A stretch of DNA of 34,319 nucleotides from JANMQK01 sp031370485. GTDB lineage: Bacteria > Acidobacteriota > Polarisedimenticolia > Gp22-AA2. Within the stretch, counting starts at the first letter, position 1, and every line of letters starts with the position of its first letter. The stretch covers positions 1 to 34,319 of the forward strand of contig JANMQK010000147.1 in the NCBI GenBank assembly GCA_031370485.1, given 5' to 3'. Below, piece after piece: positions 30,845 to 34,319 of this stretch. Below the pieces are notes generated by a model. That model saw only the letters and a program-made list of their open reading frames with translations, ran no database searches and was not told the origin of the DNA. Both the position numbers and the translations under genes were made by a program.

Positions 30845-31258
30845 TCAGGCCGGCTTGACCGGCCAGATGGTCCAGGCGCCGTGGGCGGTGGCGAGCACCT
30901 TGCCCGCCGGGTCGCGAATCTCGCCTTCGGCGAAAGCGACCGACCGACCGCGGCGCACCATCCTGCCCTCGGCGCGCACCCTGCCGGGGCGCACCGGTTC
31001 CCTGAATTGCACCGAGATCTGCACCGTGCCGCACCACTCCTGCGGCTCGATGGAGGTCACCACGGCCGCGCCGAGCGCCATGTCCAGGAGCGACGCGACG
31101 ACACCGCCGTGCGCCACGCCCCGCCGGTTCAGGTGGTCCGCGCCGACCGTGAGGGCGTACAGCGCGCGACCCTTCCCCTTCCGAACGGGGCGCGCCCCGA
31201 GCAACCGATTGAACGGGGTGGAATAGCGGCTCCGGGACACGGGCGATCTCTTCTTCAC
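30845..31258 (-). CDS. PaaI-type hotdog thioesterase
   Basis: A 137-residue protein with the PaaI/YbgC hotdog signature: HLNRRGVAHGGVVASLLDMA, in which Asn44, His50-Gly-Gly and Asp59 (nine residues after the His) match the catalytic set of PaaI-family acyl-CoA thioesterases. The remainder (VQISVQFREPVRPGRVRAEG, GRSVAFAEGEIRDPAGKVLA) follows the hotdog strand order. The protein should be a cytosolic homotetramer hydrolysing acyl- or aryl-CoA esters; the specific substrate is unknown. GTG 31258 has GGAG 10 bases upstream. A TATATT hexamer (31290-31295, minus strand) could be its -10. It is divergent from aceB with 74 bp between starts. Confidence 0.88.
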   Translation of the reverse strand: MKKRSPVSRSRYSTPFNRLLGARPVRKGKGRALYALTVGADHLNRRGVAHGGVVASLLDMALGAAVVTSIEPQEWCGTVQISVQFREPVRPGRVRAEGRMVRRGRSVAFAEGEIRDPAGKVLATAHGAWTIWPVKPA

Positions 31259-31332
31259 GTGGGGGATTCTCCATTGATTCCTGCCCGGAAATATACAACA
31301 CTCCCCTATCGTCGACCGGAGGGAGGGGCTCC

Positions 31333-32978
<1,646 letters not shown>

Positions 32979-32982
<4 letters not shown>

Positions 32983-34319
32983 AACGAACCGATATCCGGC
33001 CCGGGAAGGCCCCGGCGGGCTCCGGCGCCGCCCGCGCCCCGGCGGGTGCGGGGGCGGACGCGAAGCCGGGGGCCGCGACGCTGCCCACGGACGCGACCGG
33101 GGTGCCGGCCGATCGCTGGGCGGGCATCGAGCGGCCATACTCCGCGAGCGACGTCGACCGCCTGCGGGGATCGGTCCGCATCGAGCACACGCTCGCCCGG
33201 ATCGGCGCCCTCCGGCTTTGGCACCTGCTCAAGACGACCGATTACGTCGCCGCACTCGGAGCGGTCACCGGCAACCAGGCGGTCCAGCAGGTGAAGGCCG
33301 GCCTGCAGGCAATCTATTGCAGCGGCTGGCAGGTGGCGGCCGACGCCAACACCGGAGGGCAGACCTACCCCGACCAGAGCCTCTATCCGGCCGACAGCGT
33401 CCCCCGCCTGGTGCGGCGGATCAATCACGCCCTGCAGCGCGCGGACCAGATCGATCACGCCGAGGGGAACAACGGCCACCACTGGTTCGCGCCGGTCGTG
33501 GCCGACGCCGAGGCGGGATTCGGCGGCCCGCTCAACGCCTTCGAGCTGATGAAGGCGATGATCGAGGCGGGGGCGTCGGGCGTCCATTTCGAGGATCAGC
33601 TTTCCTCGGAGAAAAAGTGCGGTCACCTGGGGGGCAAGGTGTTGGTGCCGACCGGGCAGTTCATCCGCACCCTCGTGGCGGCCCGGCTCGCGGCGGATGT
33701 CTGCGACGTGCCCACAATCCTGGTGGCCCGGACCGACGCCAACAGCGCGCGCCTCATCACATCCGACATCGATCCCCGCGACCGGCCGTTCCTCGCGGGC
33801 GATCGGACACCGGAGGGTTTCTTCCGTCTGGACGGAGGGCTCGACTGCGCCATCGCGCGCGGGCTCGCCTACGCCCCGTATGCCGACCTGCTCTGGTGCG
33901 AGACGTCGACCCCCGATCTCGACGAGGCGCGCCGCTTCGCCGCCGCGATCCACGCCAAGCACCCCGGAAAGCCGCTCGCCTACAACTGCTCTCCTTCGTT
34001 CAACTGGAAAAAACATCTCGACGACGGCGCCATCACCTCGTTCCAGCGCGAGCTGGGCGCTCTTGGGTACCGCTTCCAGTTCGTCACGCTGGCGGGATTC
34101 CACGCCCTGAATATGGGGATGTTCGACCTCGCGCGCCTCTACCGCGAACGCGGCATGGCCGCCTATTCCGAGCTGCAGCAGCGGGAGATCGCCGCCGAGA
34201 AGGCCGGGTACACGGCCACCCGGCACCAGCGCGAGGTCGGCACCGGCTACTTCGACGAGGTGGCCCGGATCGTCTCGGGCGGCTCCGCCTCGACCCTCGC
34301 CCTTCACGAATCGACCGAG
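32979..34319 (+). CDS. aceA: Isocitrate lyase (last few codons beyond window)
   Basis: The frame from GTG 32979 (GAGGAGG 7 bases upstream) is open to the window end and yields 447 residues. It cleaves isocitrate to glyoxylate and succinate. Diagnostic sequences are YSASDVDRLRGSV, SGWQVAADANTGGQTYPDQS, PVVADAEAGFGGPLNAFELM, the active-site loop SEKKCGHLGG (Cys214), LVARTDANSARLITSDIDPR, WCETSTPDLDEARRF, YNCSPSFNW and EVGTGYFDEV. The final residues STLALHESTE align with the E. coli end (STEESQF), so only about four residues should be missing. The N-terminus carries an additional Ala/Gly/Pro-rich stretch (PAGSGAARAPAGAGADAKPG) of about 30 residues before the conserved RWAGIERPYS. Co-translated with aceB. 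Confidence 0.97.

Overview
The window is a GC-rich, densely coded stretch of a diderm (Gram-negative-type) bacterial chromosome. The envelope type follows from an Omp85 outer-membrane barrel, a TamB domain, a TonB protein, lipobox signal peptides and a periplasmic TlpA-like thioredoxin. No phage, insertion sequence, integrase or CRISPR array is visible. The gene mix (GT39-TPR fusions, soluble hybrid kinases, large secreted peptidases, RsbU-type phosphatases) resembles Acidobacteriota or neighbouring deltaproteobacterial lineages. That placement is a low-confidence inference, not a sequence search.

Layout. 1-2526: the 3' end of a cystathionine beta-synthase, a small zinc-ribbon protein, a three-helix membrane protein and a leftward pair (heavy-metal-associated domain protein, TlpA-like lipoprotein) with a 4-base overlap. 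2623-5901: a GT39-type membrane glycosyltransferase fused to TPRs, then a GAF-PP2C (RsbU-like) phosphatase. 5921-21036: five leftward genes, in transcription order a soluble GAF-GAF-histidine kinase-receiver protein, a secreted TPR-S41 peptidase, a CaCA-family cation exchanger, a giant TamB-Omp85 fusion and a secreted subtilase. 21055-21266: an AT-rich divergent promoter region. 21267-22877: small secreted, lipoprotein, basic and membrane proteins of unknown role. 22890-27503: an M28 peptidase of the glutamate carboxypeptidase II type, and an ABC-2 exporter (ATPase plus NatB-like permease). 27629-31258: a KamA-like radical SAM protein, tRNA-Arg(ACG), a TonB protein, a degenerate cupredoxin and a PaaI-type thioesterase. 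31333-34319: the glyoxylate-shunt pair aceB-aceA; the window ends within the last few codons of aceA.

The most notable object is the single reading frame at 8490-14771. It carries an N-terminal signal anchor, about 1300 residues of TamB/AsmA-like beta-rich periplasmic sequence with the conserved TamB C-terminal domain, then five POTRA domains and an Omp85 barrel. No start codon with a signal peptide lies at the junction. TamA and TamB, normally two proteins in two membranes, would here be one polypeptide crossing the whole envelope, with a BamA-like number of POTRAs. Other points worth a second look are an 11-base C/G tract inside the subtilase gene, an S41 peptidase without PDZ, a cupredoxin that has lost most copper ligands, a KamA homologue with a shortened PLP-lysine loop, and GNRA-tetraloop hairpins placed exactly between convergent genes.
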